Assembly (NCBI GenBank): GCA_944389025.1
Contig: CALXKU010000002.1
Location: 62,001 to 126,000, forward strand
DNA from: an uncultured Spirochaetaceae bacterium
GTDB taxonomy: Bacteria; Spirochaetota; Spirochaetia; Sphaerochaetales; Sphaerochaetaceae
Length of the DNA stretch: 64,000 nt
Direction: 5' to 3'
The notes beneath the pieces were generated by a model. It was not told where the DNA came from and made no database searches. It saw nothing but the letters and a program-made list of their open reading frames with translations. Shown here in pieces: positions 34,540-47,509 of the stretch. Within the stretch, counting starts at the first letter, position 1. Each line of letters opens with the position of its first letter. The translations under genes were made by a program, and so were the position numbers.

Positions 34540-34988
34540 AATTCCCCCTAATATGAGAAAGGAAGGAGGCTAAGCTCCCTGTATCTGAAATTGTCGCCTA
34601 TAGAAGAGATGAAGTAAATGAAGAGAGCATAAAACGCAATACAAGTACCCCCATATGATTTTTATTTAATCTCTTTTATTTATTTATGAGCAAAATAATT
34701 ACCTTAAATTATGATTTTTTGTGGATATTAAATTTTTTTACAGTAGCACATCAGTCCATAAGTATACTTTGTACAATCTTCGGAAAATACGATATCTTAT
34801 GTCATAAGTTTTATTGATGAATTCCAAATTTGCAAAAAAACAACAGCTACTTCCACTTCTTAAAAAAGACGATAAGGGGGCACTTTCCTCAAAAGAGAAG
34901 AAGCCATGATTCTCTTGCGGACAAAAGGCTTTTCACTCTCGCATTTATACTATAAGATTAAAGGGTATTTTCTAACAAGGAAGTTTTA
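34540..34988. other. Divergent intergenic region between the pilus operon and hpt
   Basis: About 450 AT-rich bases with no convincing gene. It contains a perfect 13 bp inverted repeat CTTATG-T-CATAAG at 34796-34808 that could be an operator. A TATACTATAAG stretch at 34946-34956 fits the -10 of hpt. On the other strand, toward the chaperone gene, no single promoter stands out. A 5' leader of up to about 100 nt precedes the chaperone start. Confidence 0.4.
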
Positions 34989-35552
34989 ATGACATCAACA
35001 CTATCGATTCCACCTTTAACAAAGGATTTGAGCAGGATTCTCATTGATGCGGACACCATCTCAAGAAGAGTGGATGAGCTCGCACACAAAATCGATGAGA
35101 AGTACAGGAACCTTGATGAGCCGCTTATTCTGGTCGGTGTTCTGAAAGGTTCTTTTATTTTCATGGCGGATCTCTCGAGAAAGCTCACAATAAAGCATGT
35201 CGTGGATTTCATAGCCATCTCATCATACGGAGAGAAGGGAGATAAGAGGGGCGAGGTAAGGCTGCTCATGGATACGAGGGAGAACCTTGCGGATCACCAT
35301 GTGCTGATCGTCGAAGATATTCTTGACAGCGGAAACACCCTCTCCTACCTCATCAAGACTTTCAAGAGCAGGGGCGTTAAAAGCATAGAGACCGCTGTCT
35401 TCCTTGATAAACCCGAACGTCATGAGGTTGACGTCCCTGTGGAGTATGTGGGATTCGAGATTCCGGATGTATGGGTCGTAGGTTACGGCCTTGATTATAA
35501 GGAGCAGTACAGGACACTGCCCTATATCGCAGAAATGTATCCGAGAAAATAA
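34989..35552 (+). CDS. hpt: Hypoxanthine phosphoribosyltransferase
   Basis: 187 residues, usual Hpt length. It converts hypoxanthine or guanine plus PRPP to IMP or GMP. PRPP-binding motif VLIVEDILDSGNTL, and the flexible-loop region SSYGEKGDKRGEV. The C-terminus VWVVGYGLDYKEQYRTLPYI is highly characteristic. Start ATG 34989 follows AAGGAAG. It is the first gene of a purine-salvage operon with the next PRTase (10 bp gap) and purA. Confidence 0.95.
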   Translation: MTSTLSIPPLTKDLSRILIDADTISRRVDELAHKIDEKYRNLDEPLILVGVLKGSFIFMADLSRKLTIKHVVDFIAISSYGEKGDKRGEVRLLMDTRENLADHHVLIVEDILDSGNTLSYLIKTFKSRGVKSIETAVFLDKPERHEVDVPVEYVGFEIPDVWVVGYGLDYKEQYRTLPYIAEMYPRK

Positions 35553-35562
35553 GGGGAGACAA

Positions 35563-36123
35563 ATGGCAGAAGACAAACTCTATGTGAGCTACAACACGGT
35601 GCATAAGCTTATTAAAAAGCTGGCGAAACAGATTCTGGACTCGGGATTCGATCCGGATGTTATCGTCGCGATCGGCTCTGGCGGATTCATTCCCGCACGT
35701 ATCATCAAGACCTTCATCAACAGACCGATCTACGCGGTCGGGATATCATATTACGGAGTTGACCACAAACACAGGGAGCATCCTACGAAGATCCAGTGGA
35801 TCGATGAGGTGCAGGGACAGCTGAGGGGAAAGAAGGTGCTTTTAATCGACGAGGTCGATGACACCAGGGCAACACTCGCATACTGCGTCGGAGAGCTTTT
35901 AAGCTATGAGCCAGAGGAGATAGCGGTTCTGATCCTGCACAACAAGATCAAGCAGAAGGATGTGGAATTCCCACCAGAGATAAAGAGATACTACCCGGCA
36001 CTCGAGGTCGAGGACGTATGGATCAAGTATCCATGGGATGCGGAGGACATCGACGAGCAGGAAAGACTTGAGAAAGAGATGTTCGAACGCATGAAGAAAG
36101 AAGGAAAGGAGCTTTTTGTATGA
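35563..36123 (+). CDS. Purine phosphoribosyltransferase, second type (Gpt-like)
   Basis: 186 residues. It has a PRTase fold: IVAIGSGGFIPARIIKTFI near the N-terminus, PRPP loop VLLIDEVDDTRATLAY, and the long acidic C-terminal helix EDIDEQERLEKEMFERMKK. Substrate is probably guanine, xanthine or hypoxanthine, but it does not match Hpt at the C-terminus. Start ATG 35563 follows GGGGAGAC and is chosen because the frame upstream is noncoding. It overlaps purA by 4 bp (ATGA). Confidence 0.85.
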   Translation: MAEDKLYVSYNTVHKLIKKLAKQILDSGFDPDVIVAIGSGGFIPARIIKTFINRPIYAVGISYYGVDHKHREHPTKIQWIDEVQGQLRGKKVLLIDEVDDTRATLAYCVGELLSYEPEEIAVLILHNKIKQKDVEFPPEIKRYYPALEVEDVWIKYPWDAEDIDEQERLEKEMFERMKKEGKELFV

Positions 36124-37400
36124 GAAAGACGAACGTATCAGCAATAGTTGGAGTGCAGTACGGAGACGAGGGAAAAGGTAGGATAGTCGACTACTTCGCC
36201 CAGGATGCGGACATCGTTATCCGCTACCAGGGAGGCGATAATGCGGGGCACACCGTAATCAACGACAAAGGAAAGTTCGCGCTTCACATCCTGCCAAGCG
36301 GCATCTTCAACCCGGAGACGATGAACATCGTAGGAGCGGGAACAGTAGTAAACTTCAATACGATGAAAGAGGAGATGGAGAATATCAAGAACAAGTCCGG
36401 CCTTGACATCGACAATGTTTTCATCGATAGCCGCGCACATCTCATTCTCCCCTATCACTGCGATCTCGACGGGGCTGAGGAAGCGAAGAGGGACTCAAGC
36501 CAGAAGATCGGAACCACAAAGAGGGGAATCGGCCCATGCTATACGGACAAGGCTGCAAGATGCGGAATAAGGGCCGGGGACATAAAGGATGAGGAGTGGC
36601 TTGAGAAGAGGCTCTCCATGCTGCTTCCAAAAAAGAACAGGGAACTCGAATATTACGGGCTCAAAACATATACTCTTGAAGAGCTCATGGCACTCTGCGC
36701 GAAATGGAAGGCAGAATTCGGAGACCATATCATAGACACGGTTCCAGTAGTGAGGGAGGCTGTTGAGAGTGGCAAGAGGGTACTCCTCGAGGGCCAGCTT
36801 GGAATCATGAGGGATAATGACTGGGGAATCTATCCGTACACGACCTCAAGCAACCCGACAGTAGGAGGTGCGGCTAACGCATCAGCAATCCCCGCTTGGG
36901 CGATCCAGAAGGTGATAGGAGTTGCCAAGGCCTATTCCACAAGTGTCGGAGGAGGCCCTTATATGACAGAGCTCTTTGATGAGACCGCGGATAAGCTCCG
37001 CGAAATTGGAGGAGAGTACGGGGCAACCACAGGTCGTCCAAGAAGATGTGGCTGGTTCGATGCTGTCGCTGCCGATTACGCATGCTACATGAACGGAGTT
37101 ACGGATCTTGCCCTTACAAAACTGGATGTTCTCGATTCCTTTGAGAAGATCAAGGTCTGCACAGGATACATGATTGACGGTGAGTACTACTCCCATCTTC
37201 CTGAGACTCAGCTTCAGGAAAGAGCCAAGCCGATCTATGATGAGTTCGACGGCTGGATGGAGAAAACCTCTGACTGCAGGAAATGGGAGGATCTTCCAGA
37301 GAAGGCGAAAGCTTACATCCTTGCCCTTGAGAAGCTCATAAACACGAGAATCACCTACGTCTCCGTAGGACCTGAAAGGGAGCAGATGATCATCCGCTGA
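36120..37400 (+). CDS. purA: Adenylosuccinate synthetase
   Basis: 426 residues, typical of PurA. It makes adenylosuccinate from IMP, aspartate and GTP. Motifs: VQYGDEGKGRIVDYFA (GTP loop), GGDNAGHT, TKRGIGPCYTDKAARCGIR, and GRPRRCGWFD. Start overlaps the upstream stop. It is followed by a hairpin terminator. With the two salvage PRTases and purB nearby it gives salvage of IMP to AMP. Confidence 0.97.
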   Translation: MRKTNVSAIVGVQYGDEGKGRIVDYFAQDADIVIRYQGGDNAGHTVINDKGKFALHILPSGIFNPETMNIVGAGTVVNFNTMKEEMENIKNKSGLDIDNVFIDSRAHLILPYHCDLDGAEEAKRDSSQKIGTTKRGIGPCYTDKAARCGIRAGDIKDEEWLEKRLSMLLPKKNRELEYYGLKTYTLEELMALCAKWKAEFGDHIIDTVPVVREAVESGKRVLLEGQLGIMRDNDWGIYPYTTSSNPTVGGAANASAIPAWAIQKVIGVAKAYSTSVGGGPYMTELFDETADKLREIGGEYGATTGRPRRCGWFDAVAADYACYMNGVTDLALTKLDVLDSFEKIKVCTGYMIDGEYYSHLPETQLQERAKPIYDEFDGWMEKTSDCRKWEDLPEKAKAYILALEKLINTRITYVSVGPEREQMIIR

Positions 37401-40382
<2,982 letters not shown>

Positions 40383-40393
40383 AGGAGAAAAAA

Positions 40394-41788
40394 ATGGATT
40401 ACACGCATGATACATTCATAAGCCCGTACACATGGCGTTACGGTTCAGAAGAGATGAGAAAGGTATTCTCGGAGGTCCACAAGAGAAAGCTCCTAAGGAG
40501 GGTATGGATCGCACTGGCAAAGGCCGAGATGAAAGCGGGCCTTGTCACAGAGGATCAACTCGAAGAGCTCATCGCACATAAGGATGATATCGACATAGAG
40601 AGGGCGAGCGAGATTGAGAGGGAGATAAAGCATGACCTCATGGCGGAGATCAAGACCTACGCAGAGCAGTGTCCGGCGGCAGGTGGCATAATCCATCTTG
40701 GGGCAACCAGCATGGATGCTCTCGACAATGCCGATGCCATAAGATTCCGTGAGGCCTTCGACATAATCGAGGAAAAGCTTAAAAAGCTGATTTCATCCCT
40801 CTCTGAGAAAGCCATCGAGTACAAGAGCATCCCAACGATGGCATTTACACATATACAGCCCGCTGAAATCACAACAATAGGCTATCGTCTTGCTCAGAGC
40901 ATTCAGGATTTAAACGATGACCTCGATGACCTTGTCTACGTAAAAGAGAGGCTCAGAGGAAAGGGTTTCAAGGGTGCCGTCGGCACTATGGCAAGCTACA
41001 CTGAACTCTTGAAAGGCAGCTCGATAAGTGCCAGGGAAATGGAGGACGAAGCGATGGCGGAGCTTGGAATCAAGGCATTCACGGCCTCCACCCAGATATA
41101 CACCAGAAAGCAGGATATCAGGATAATCGAAGTCCTTTCAAAGATCGCATGTACCCTTAGCAAGTTCAGTCTCGATTTCAGAATCCTGCAGAGCCCTCCT
41201 ATCGGAGAGTTCTCTGAGCCGTTCGGAAAACACCAGGTGGGTTCAAGCGCCATGCCCTTCAAGCGCAATCCTATCAACAGCGAGAAGATCGATTCGCTCT
41301 CACGCCTGATATCATCGGCATACATGACAGCCTGGCAGAACGCGTCAATGACGGTTTTAGAGCGCAGTCTCGATGATTCTGCAAACAGACGCATCTTCAT
41401 CCCCGAAAGTTTCATCGCCCTTGATGAGATGCTCATGACGGAGATAAGAATCGTCAGCGGAATGAACATCCACAGTGCGGCAACTGAGCGTCTCATGGCG
41501 GACTATGGGATATTCAGCGCTACAGAGCGCGTACTCATGGAAGCTGGAAAGAGAGGTGCTAACCGCCAGGAGATGCATGAGGTCATAAGGGAGCTCAGTC
41601 TCAAGGCATGGGAGAAGGTGCAGAAGGGGGAGAGAAACCCGCTTTTTTGCGAGATGACGGAAGATGAAAGGATACTTTCATACCTCTCTAAGGAAGAGAT
41701 AGAGAGTCTTCTCGATGCATCATCATACACTGGAGAGGCCGAGGAGAGGACGGAAAGGGTCGTTCAGGAAGCTGCAAGACCGAGATAG
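40394..41788 (+). CDS. purB: Adenylosuccinate lyase
   Basis: 464 residues. It splits adenylosuccinate to AMP and fumarate, and SAICAR in de novo synthesis. Fumarase/lyase signature GSSAMPFKRNPINSEK, and HLGATSMDALDNADA. It starts 11 bp after lacZ with GAAGGAG, so it is probably co-transcribed with lacZ rather than with purA, from which it is cut off by the terminator and lacZ promoter. Its 3' end overlaps the convergent VTT gene by 25 bp. Confidence 0.96.
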   Translation: MDYTHDTFISPYTWRYGSEEMRKVFSEVHKRKLLRRVWIALAKAEMKAGLVTEDQLEELIAHKDDIDIERASEIEREIKHDLMAEIKTYAEQCPAAGGIIHLGATSMDALDNADAIRFREAFDIIEEKLKKLISSLSEKAIEYKSIPTMAFTHIQPAEITTIGYRLAQSIQDLNDDLDDLVYVKERLRGKGFKGAVGTMASYTELLKGSSISAREMEDEAMAELGIKAFTASTQIYTRKQDIRIIEVLSKIACTLSKFSLDFRILQSPPIGEFSEPFGKHQVGSSAMPFKRNPINSEKIDSLSRLISSAYMTAWQNASMTVLERSLDDSANRRIFIPESFIALDEMLMTEIRIVSGMNIHSAATERLMADYGIFSATERVLMEAGKRGANRQEMHEVIRELSLKAWEKVQKGERNPLFCEMTEDERILSYLSKEEIESLLDASSYTGEAEERTERVVQEAARPR

Positions 41789-42345
41789 AACATGAAATAG
41801 TATATCGCCATGCGAAGGATGCGGGTTGTCGAATAGAGGCTCACCTTGAACGGATTGAGTTTCATGACTCCCGCAGCCATGCATATGGCGGAAAAAGGAA
41901 GGGGGAAGATCGAAGCGACAAGGACGAACGTGGTTCCATACTTGTCTATGTAAGCGCCCCACTTCTCATGAGCCCTGAGAACAGCACGGTTAATCACGTT
42001 CACCTTATCGAGCAGACGCCCAATGAAGTAACTCGATACCCCGCCAAGCGCGGAGGCAAGCCCTGTTACCGGAATTACCAGATACCATGGATACTGTATG
42101 AGCATCGGGAAGACGAACATCGGAGAGAGAGGAAGGATGAACGTATCGGTCACCCAGATGTATACGCACATCGAGAACAGATTGAACTGGTTGTTTATGA
42201 TATCGGCATAATACTCGAAGTTCGCCCTACCCATCTTCTGTATCACGATGAAGAAACCTATGAACATCAGTATGATAGGTATGGTTCCTATGGTTATATA
42301 GAATTTTATCTTAGGATTTTTCGATATCTTATCCTTTAAATTCAT
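41764..42345 (-). CDS. VTT-domain (DedA/SNARE-associated-like) membrane protein
   Basis: 193 residues. A membrane protein with about four to five helices (FYITIGTIPIILMFIGFFIV first). The region SPMFVFPMLIQYPW ... ALGGVSSYFIGRLLDK and GTTFVLVASIFPLPFSAICMAAG matches the VTT core (G-x-x-x-x-Y-xx-GR, and F...R-x-P) in spirit. Such proteins are linked to phospholipid scrambling and membrane homeostasis. Start ATG 42345 after AAGGGGTG; an in-frame TTG just before it is less likely. It overlaps the AlaX gene by 17 bp. Confidence 0.75.
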   Translation of the reverse strand: MNLKDKISKNPKIKFYITIGTIPIILMFIGFFIVIQKMGRANFEYYADIINNQFNLFSMCVYIWVTDTFILPLSPMFVFPMLIQYPWYLVIPVTGLASALGGVSSYFIGRLLDKVNVINRAVLRAHEKWGAYIDKYGTTFVLVASIFPLPFSAICMAAGVMKLNPFKVSLYSTTRILRMAIYYFMFYLGLAAS

Positions 42346-43459
42346 CAATCACCCCTTTTGCAGACGAGAAGAGAAGCTCTGGCTCAGATATGTAGCTCCC
42401 CTGATAGACGCCCCCTCTTCCGCCACCCCTTAAAGATAATACATTTTTCAGTTCTTTGAAATGCTCATCACTTCCAAGGTAAAGGAACTCCTTTTTCTCC
42501 CCACAGCGCACTATGAGAACATCGCAGATGCCATCTCTTTTTGTAAGTATGCTGCGAAGCTCATCCAAGCCAAGCTCCGTCATATGGACGGAAAAACTCT
42601 GAATCTTCTCAGCCTCCGCTGAGGCAATAGTCGAATGAAGAGCTCTTATCTCACGTTTTAGCGTTTCAATCTCGTCAACTCTTGATGCGATGGCCCCCAC
42701 TATCTCATGAGGAGGGGATGATAGTATACGGGACGCCTCCTTCACAATCTGGAGGTTATCACGCCGTGAGCGCACAGCCTCATCATCCACCTTCCAGACT
42801 GTCCTGATGTGTCCTCTTATTATCTCCGAATCATAATATGATATCTCCCCTATCTCTGCTGTGGAGGAAACATGCACCCCGCCGCAGGCAACGGCATCCT
42901 GGCCTTCTATGAAGACGACTTTCACATCAGGATCGCTGACCTTGATGCTACGCCTCATATGAAGAGCCTCCGCCTCGCTGCGAATCATGTCACGCTGCTC
43001 AATCCGAAGAGCCTTCCTTACAAGACGTGACGCCTCATCCTCGACCGCCATAAGCTCTGCAAGGTCAAGGCTGCTTCTATCAAGTTCGATTGTTACATGC
43101 TCTTCTGCTAGGTGAACGGCAAGGGTTCCAACGCCGAGCTTCCTGAAGAATACGGAGGAAAGCAGGTGCTGCGCGCTATGTCGCTTCATAAAAGCATAAC
43201 GATGGCCCCAGTCAAGGCTGAGTATTCCATTCTCACCTTCTGTTAAGTCTTCTGTACTCTCAAATATGTGAGCAATATCATCACCATCCTTCTCGGTATC
43301 AAGAATCCTGTAACCATTGAAAGTACCCCTGTCCCCAGGCTGTCCACCCCCTTCGGGATAGAATATGCTCTGGTTGAAATAGACCTTATTACCATCTATA
43401 CGGCAGACTCTCGCCTCCGTCTCTTTCAGATACGGATCCTCATAGAAAAGCTTCCTCAT
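42329..43459 (-). CDS. AlaX-like alanyl-tRNA editing protein with DHHA1-type C-terminus
   Basis: 376 residues. An AlaRS-editing-domain homologue without synthetase core. Zinc ligands HSAQH (His94, His98) and CGGVH (Cys192, His196). N-terminal beta-barrel part FNQSIFYPEGGGQPGDRGT is the classic AlaX/AlaRS opening. The C-terminus (EFLYLGSDEHFKELKNVLSLRGGGRGGVYQGS) is a DHHA1-like RNA-binding end. It clears Ser/Gly mischarged tRNA-Ala. Overlaps the TRIC gene by 4 bp, so it is likely in one operon with TRIC and VTT. Confidence 0.88.
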   Translation of the reverse strand: MRKLFYEDPYLKETEARVCRIDGNKVYFNQSIFYPEGGGQPGDRGTFNGYRILDTEKDGDDIAHIFESTEDLTEGENGILSLDWGHRYAFMKRHSAQHLLSSVFFRKLGVGTLAVHLAEEHVTIELDRSSLDLAELMAVEDEASRLVRKALRIEQRDMIRSEAEALHMRRSIKVSDPDVKVVFIEGQDAVACGGVHVSSTAEIGEISYYDSEIIRGHIRTVWKVDDEAVRSRRDNLQIVKEASRILSSPPHEIVGAIASRVDEIETLKREIRALHSTIASAEAEKIQSFSVHMTELGLDELRSILTKRDGICDVLIVRCGEKKEFLYLGSDEHFKELKNVLSLRGGGRGGVYQGSYISEPELLFSSAKGVIDEFKG

Positions 43460-44091
43460 TTCCTCTTCTCCTCTCCATGCAGCCGTGCAACCGGCAGTTT
43501 GAAACGGTGACGGTAACCGACAATCCTGAGCGTTGTCGTGAATATCGCGGTTATGAATAAGAGGGCATCATAACCGAGTGGCGAGAAACGGTCCAGGAGA
43601 ACATACATAAACGCACCGAGGACCGAGGCCGTGGCATAGAAATCGGACGTGAAGACCATCGGAATCTCCTTTGAGAATACATCCCTGAGAATTCCTCCTC
43701 CAACTGCAGTGAACATACCGCTCATGATCTGGCCGACGATGCTGACTCCCATCTCTGCGGCTTTCGCAACCCCCAGGGCCGTGAATACCCCGAGACCGAC
43801 GGCATCCGAGTAGATTATGATCGCCCAGCGCCCGATTGCGACCGGCGCGACTATGAAACACACAAGGCCCGCGATTATGCAGATAAGGAAATACCTGTAA
43901 TCATTGAATGCAGCTACAGGGGTACTGCCTATGAGAGCGTCGCGAAGCATCCCGCCACCACATCCGACCGTGACTGCGAAAAAAAGGACTCCGAGAAGAT
44001 CCAGACGGTTCCTTATACCCTTTACCGCCCCTGTTATCGCGAAAATCATGGTACCGAAAAGATCGAAAAACAAAATGATATTCGAGTCCAT
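43456..44091 (-). CDS. TRIC cation-channel family (UPF0126) membrane protein
   Basis: 211 residues from ATG 44091. Two repeats of about three helices each, with the repeat signature GCGGGMLRDALIG in the first and VGGGILRDVFSKEIP in the second, as in YicG/TRIC-type monovalent cation channels. Start: earlier in-frame ATGs exist, but -35 TTGTAC and -10 TATGCT with 17 bp spacer place transcription start at this ATG. Heads the operon with AlaX-like and VTT genes. Confidence 0.85.
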   Translation of the reverse strand: MDSNIILFFDLFGTMIFAITGAVKGIRNRLDLLGVLFFAVTVGCGGGMLRDALIGSTPVAAFNDYRYFLICIIAGLVCFIVAPVAIGRWAIIIYSDAVGLGVFTALGVAKAAEMGVSIVGQIMSGMFTAVGGGILRDVFSKEIPMVFTSDFYATASVLGAFMYVLLDRFSPLGYDALLFITAIFTTTLRIVGYRHRFKLPVARLHGEEKRK

Positions 44092-44098
44092 AGCATGT

Positions 44099-44127
44099 AG
44101 CATAATCAAAAGGAAAAGAGTGTACAA
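44099..44127 (-). promoter_or_regulatory. TRIC operon promoter (leaderless)
   Basis: TTGTAC (44122-44127) and TATGCT (44099-44104) separated by 17 bp on the minus strand; the -10 ends seven bases before ATG 44091. Confidence 0.65.
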
Positions 44128-44156
44128 TGCTTATTCTCTTTTTCCTCGCTTAGTCT

Positions 44157-44162
44157 TATATT
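44157..44162 (+). promoter_or_regulatory. Putative -10 of the 192-residue coiled-coil gene (leaderless)
   Basis: TATATT ends seven bases before ATG 44170; no -35 match and only an AGG as possible ribosome site. Diverges from the TRIC promoter. Confidence 0.35.
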
Positions 44163-44169
44163 CATAGGT

Positions 44170-44748
44170 ATGGGAAAAATAAGAAGCGCACTGGAAATCG
44201 CGATGGAAAAGACTGAGAACATCGCGATAGACGAGAATAAGATAAGACAGAATCAGGAAGATGATAAGATAAGAAGGATCGCAGGAGAGTACCTTGCGAA
44301 AGAAGAGAGGGATGACAGCATTCTAAAAACGCTGGAAGATCATGACGGAGTAGCTCTGAAAAGAGCACTCAAGGGCCTTCTGCTATCATCACTCAGTCTT
44401 CCGACATACGAGGTTACAGACGACAGGTTCAGCCGCCTAGGGGCGATAATGGAACGCGTAATGGGAGATAACCGCAGCGCGATGGACCTCTATGGGAGAA
44501 TCACAGATTTCCTCATGCAGTATCCGAAGCACAGGAAACAGCTCCTTGACGCGCTTAAAAAGCAGCTTGAACCGATGCTTGAGGAGAAATCGGAGGAGCT
44601 GTCAAAGAAGCTCGGAAGAGAGATCCACCTCAGCGTTGAGGAGGATAAGGAAACGCTCGAGATCATAGAACAGAACCTCGAGCGTCTTGAAAAACAGTAC
44701 AGTGAGAACCTGGATCAGGCGAAAAAGAGCCTTGAAGCATTCTTCTAG
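44170..44748 (+). CDS. Conserved hypothetical coiled-coil protein
   Basis: 192 residues, highly charged, no signal peptide. Helical throughout: [18 protein letters not shown] at the start, and a long C-terminal heptad stretch ([21 protein letters not shown]) for a coiled coil, probably a dimer or structural adaptor. It resembles a family of small conserved proteins in spirochaetes, but I cannot name it from the sequence alone. It is divergent from the TRIC operon and converges with the malic enzyme gene, overlapping its end by 4 bp. Confidence 0.7.
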   Translation: MGKIRSALEIAMEKTENIAIDENKIRQNQEDDKIRRIAGEYLAKEERDDSILKTLEDHDGVALKRALKGLLLSSLSLPTYEVTDDRFSRLGAIMERVMGDNRSAMDLYGRITDFLMQYPKHRKQLLDALKKQLEPMLEEKSEELSKKLGREIHLSVEEDKETLEIIEQNLERLEKQYSENLDQAKKSLEAFF

Positions 44749-46028
44749 AGCCAGTACTTCTCCATTCTCTTCCTAAGAGACAGGCGATAGGCATCAAAAT
44801 CATCAATTGCCCTGGTGGCCACCCCGTCAAGGCATGCCTGGCGGGCAACGGCAACAGCCTCGTATTCTATGACACGGGGGTCGAATGGCTTAGGAACGAT
44901 GTAATCGCGGCCGAAGCTGAATGGCTTTCCGCCATAGGCCATTGAAACGATCTCAGGAACATCCTCCTTCGCAAGATCGGCCAGGGCCTTGGCTGCGGCA
45001 AGCTTCATGTTCTCAGTTATTTTCCTGGCACCCGTATCGAGGGCTCCGCGGAATATGAACGGGAACCCGAGAACGTTATTTATCTGGTTCGGATAGTCCG
45101 AACGTCCTGTCGCCATTATCACATCAGCTCTTGTCGCCGTAGCCTTCTCATAGGTGATCTCAGGATCCGGATTGGCCATAGCGAAAACGATCGGATTATC
45201 ATTCATCGAAAGGAGCATCTTCTCAGATACGACATCGGGCTTGCTCAGCCCCATGAACACATCGGCACCTTTCATAGCCTCCTCAAGAGTGCGCGAAGAG
45301 GATGTTGTGGCAAACTCCTCCTTCTCCCTCGTCATATGGTCCCTGCCTTTATAGATCACACCACGGCTATCCAGCATTATGATGTTCTCCTTTCTTACCC
45401 CGATAAGGGTGAACATCCTCGCACACGATATCCCCGCAGCCCCTGCACCGCTAACAACGACGCGAAGTGAAGAAAGCTCTTTTCCTGCAATCTCCGCCGC
45501 GTTCATCAGCCCGGCAGATGCGATTATAGCTGTTCCGTGCTGGTCATCATGGAAAACTGGAATATCGCATGATTCAATCAGAGCCTTTTCTATCTCGAAG
45601 CACTCCGGCCCTTTTATATCCTCAAGATTTATTCCTCCGAAGGTCGGGGAAATCGCCTTGACAATCTCAATCAGTTTTTCCGGATCCTTCTCGTTTATCT
45701 CGATATCGAAAACATCTATATCTGCGAATCTCTTAAAGAGAACACCCTTTCCTTCCATTACGGGCTTACTGGCAAGAGCTCCCCTGTCTCCGAGGCCGAG
45801 GATAGCGGTTCCATTCGAGATGACCGCAACCAGATTGCCCTTATTCGTATAGCTGTAAGCGTCAGCTGGATCTGATTCTATCTTAAGCACCGGCTTCGCA
45901 ACTCCAGGGGTGTATGCGAGTGAGAGGTCCTCCGCACTCCTGCATGGCTTTGTGGGAACGACGGAGAGTTTTCCTGCAACTCCGTCCCTGCTATGGTATT
46001 CAAGGGCTTTCTTCTCTAGTTCGTCCAT
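44745..46028 (-). CDS. NAD(P)-dependent malic enzyme
   Basis: 427 residues, short bacterial type without the phosphotransacetylase domain. It oxidatively decarboxylates malate to pyruvate. [25 protein letters not shown] and [10 protein letters not shown] are the catalytic and metal motifs; [12 protein letters not shown] is the dinucleotide-binding loop. Start ATG 46028 follows GGAGGT; a TATACT box lies about 20 bases upstream. The in-frame TTG at 46040 is disfavoured. Works with the oxaloacetate decarboxylase further on in C4/C3 exchange. Confidence 0.95.
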   Translation of the reverse strand: MDELEKKALEYHSRDGVAGKLSVVPTKPCRSAEDLSLAYTPGVAKPVLKIESDPADAYSYTNKGNLVAVISNGTAILGLGDRGALASKPVMEGKGVLFKRFADIDVFDIEINEKDPEKLIEIVKAISPTFGGINLEDIKGPECFEIEKALIESCDIPVFHDDQHGTAIIASAGLMNAAEIAGKELSSLRVVVSGAGAAGISCARMFTLIGVRKENIIMLDSRGVIYKGRDHMTREKEEFATTSSSRTLEEAMKGADVFMGLSKPDVVSEKMLLSMNDNPIVFAMANPDPEITYEKATATRADVIMATGRSDYPNQINNVLGFPFIFRGALDTGARKITENMKLAAAKALADLAKEDVPEIVSMAYGGKPFSFGRDYIVPKPFDPRVIEYEAVAVARQACLDGVATRAIDDFDAYRLSLRKRMEKYWL

Positions 46029-46082
46029 CTTTACCTCCAATGGGAAAAGTATAGCCGATAAGGAGGAAAAACAACAGAGAAA

Positions 46083-47441
46083 TCAGACCTTTCCACCCTT
46101 GCTTATGATAGAGCGCAAAGTGATGATAGCAAGAGAGGCCATCACAGCCTCGCTTCCAAACTGCGAATAGGCCAGTCCGTAAAGGGGGAAGAGATGATTG
46201 AGAATCAGAATCAGAGGTATCTCAAGAACCAGCTTCCTTAAAACGGCGAACATGAAACTCTTTGAGCCCATCCCGACAGCCTGAAACACGCCGACAGCAA
46301 GGAAATCAACTGTCAGCAGTGGAATGCCAAGGCAGAATCCGCGAAGGAATCGCGTTCCATAGCCGACGATAACCTCACTCTTCATGAAAAGGGAGACAAA
46401 AAGTGGTGCCCCAGCGTAGAAGATCACAGAGACAGCAACCATGCTGAAAAGTATGATCCTCAGGGCAAAGAATATGGCATCCCTCATCCTTTTCGTGTTC
46501 CCGCTCGCCCAGTTGTAACTCACGAGTGGCATTATCCCCTGAGAAAACCCCAGAGCTATATTCGTCGGTACTGTGTTAATCCTCTGCGCTATTCCCATGG
46601 CGGCGATAGCATCGGAGCCGTAGGCGCTAGTGAAATTATTGAGTATTGTCATTCCCGTGACATTGAGAAGATTCTGTATGCTTGCTGGAATACCGACTGC
46701 GCATACCCCTAGCACTATGATCTTACTAAATCCGTAATACTTCGGGTTAATCGTGACGAACGTACTCTTCCTCCTGAAGAGTATGAGTATGACAAAATAG
46801 AGCACCGCAACACAGTTTGAGATGAATGTGGCAAGGCCTGCCCCTTCGGCTCCCATACCTAAGCCCCAGGGAAGTACGAATATAGGGTCAAGTACGATAT
46901 TGAGCAGACAGCCGCTCATCGTACCTATGCTCGCGTGTACCGCAGATCCCTCAGCGCGGACCATGTAGGCCATTACGACATTTAATATGGCAGGGGCGGC
47001 CCCAAGGCAAACCGTCCAGAAAAGATACTTCGCAGTCGCCTCCCTCGTCACCTCATCTGCGCCGATTATGTTAAGCAGAGGCTCAAAGAAAACAGTGCAG
47101 AGAAGGGAAAAGAGTATGCCGAAGAAAATCGAGGAATAAAAGCCGAACGCGCTGCTCTTCCTGGCAGTCTCGTAATCCTTTCGCCCGAGAGCACGGCTCA
47201 TCATACTGGAAGAGCCGACTCCGAAGAGGTTGTTAACCGCATTGAATGCGAGAAGAACGGGAGCAGAGAGGGTTACCGCCGCGTTTTCAATGCTGTTATT
47301 CAGCATTCCCACGAAATAGGTATCAGCAAGGCTGTAGAGAATTGTGACGAGGGAAGAGAGCACAGTCGGTATCGAGAGCGCGGCTATAGCCCTGGCAATA
47401 CTCTCACTCTCAAACAATCTTACCCTATCCTCTGCCAGCAT
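46083..47441 (-). CDS. MATE-family efflux transporter
   Basis: 452 residues, twelve-helix MATE layout. N-terminal SIARAIAALSIPTVLSSLVTILYSLADTYFVG and the repeat of this module from about residue 240. Exports drugs or metabolites with Na+ or H+ gradient. Start ATG 47441 after GAGGAGG. Complete, unlike the MATE remnant near 58 kb. Substrate cannot be told. Confidence 0.93.
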   Translation of the reverse strand: MLAEDRVRLFESESIARAIAALSIPTVLSSLVTILYSLADTYFVGMLNNSIENAAVTLSAPVLLAFNAVNNLFGVGSSSMMSRALGRKDYETARKSSAFGFYSSIFFGILFSLLCTVFFEPLLNIIGADEVTREATAKYLFWTVCLGAAPAILNVVMAYMVRAEGSAVHASIGTMSGCLLNIVLDPIFVLPWGLGMGAEGAGLATFISNCVAVLYFVILILFRRKSTFVTINPKYYGFSKIIVLGVCAVGIPASIQNLLNVTGMTILNNFTSAYGSDAIAAMGIAQRINTVPTNIALGFSQGIMPLVSYNWASGNTKRMRDAIFFALRIILFSMVAVSVIFYAGAPLFVSLFMKSEVIVGYGTRFLRGFCLGIPLLTVDFLAVGVFQAVGMGSKSFMFAVLRKLVLEIPLILILNHLFPLYGLAYSQFGSEAVMASLAIITLRSIISKGGKV

Positions 47442-47474
47442 CTTCGCCTCCTCATCTCAAATTAAGGCTAAGCA

Positions 47475-47503
47475 TTGCATTAGCCCTCCGAGCATCAGAT
47501 AAT
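47475..47503 (+). promoter_or_regulatory. Promoter of the metallo-hydrolase gene (leaderless)
   Basis: TTGCAT (47475-47480) and GATAAT (47498-47503) with a 17 bp spacer; the -10 ends six bases before ATG 47510. Confidence 0.6.
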
Positions 47504-47509
47504 ATTAGC

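Noticed and set aside
34540-34988. CRISPR leader or array
   Set aside because: No regular repeats with spacers are present, only AT-rich sequence and one inverted repeat.
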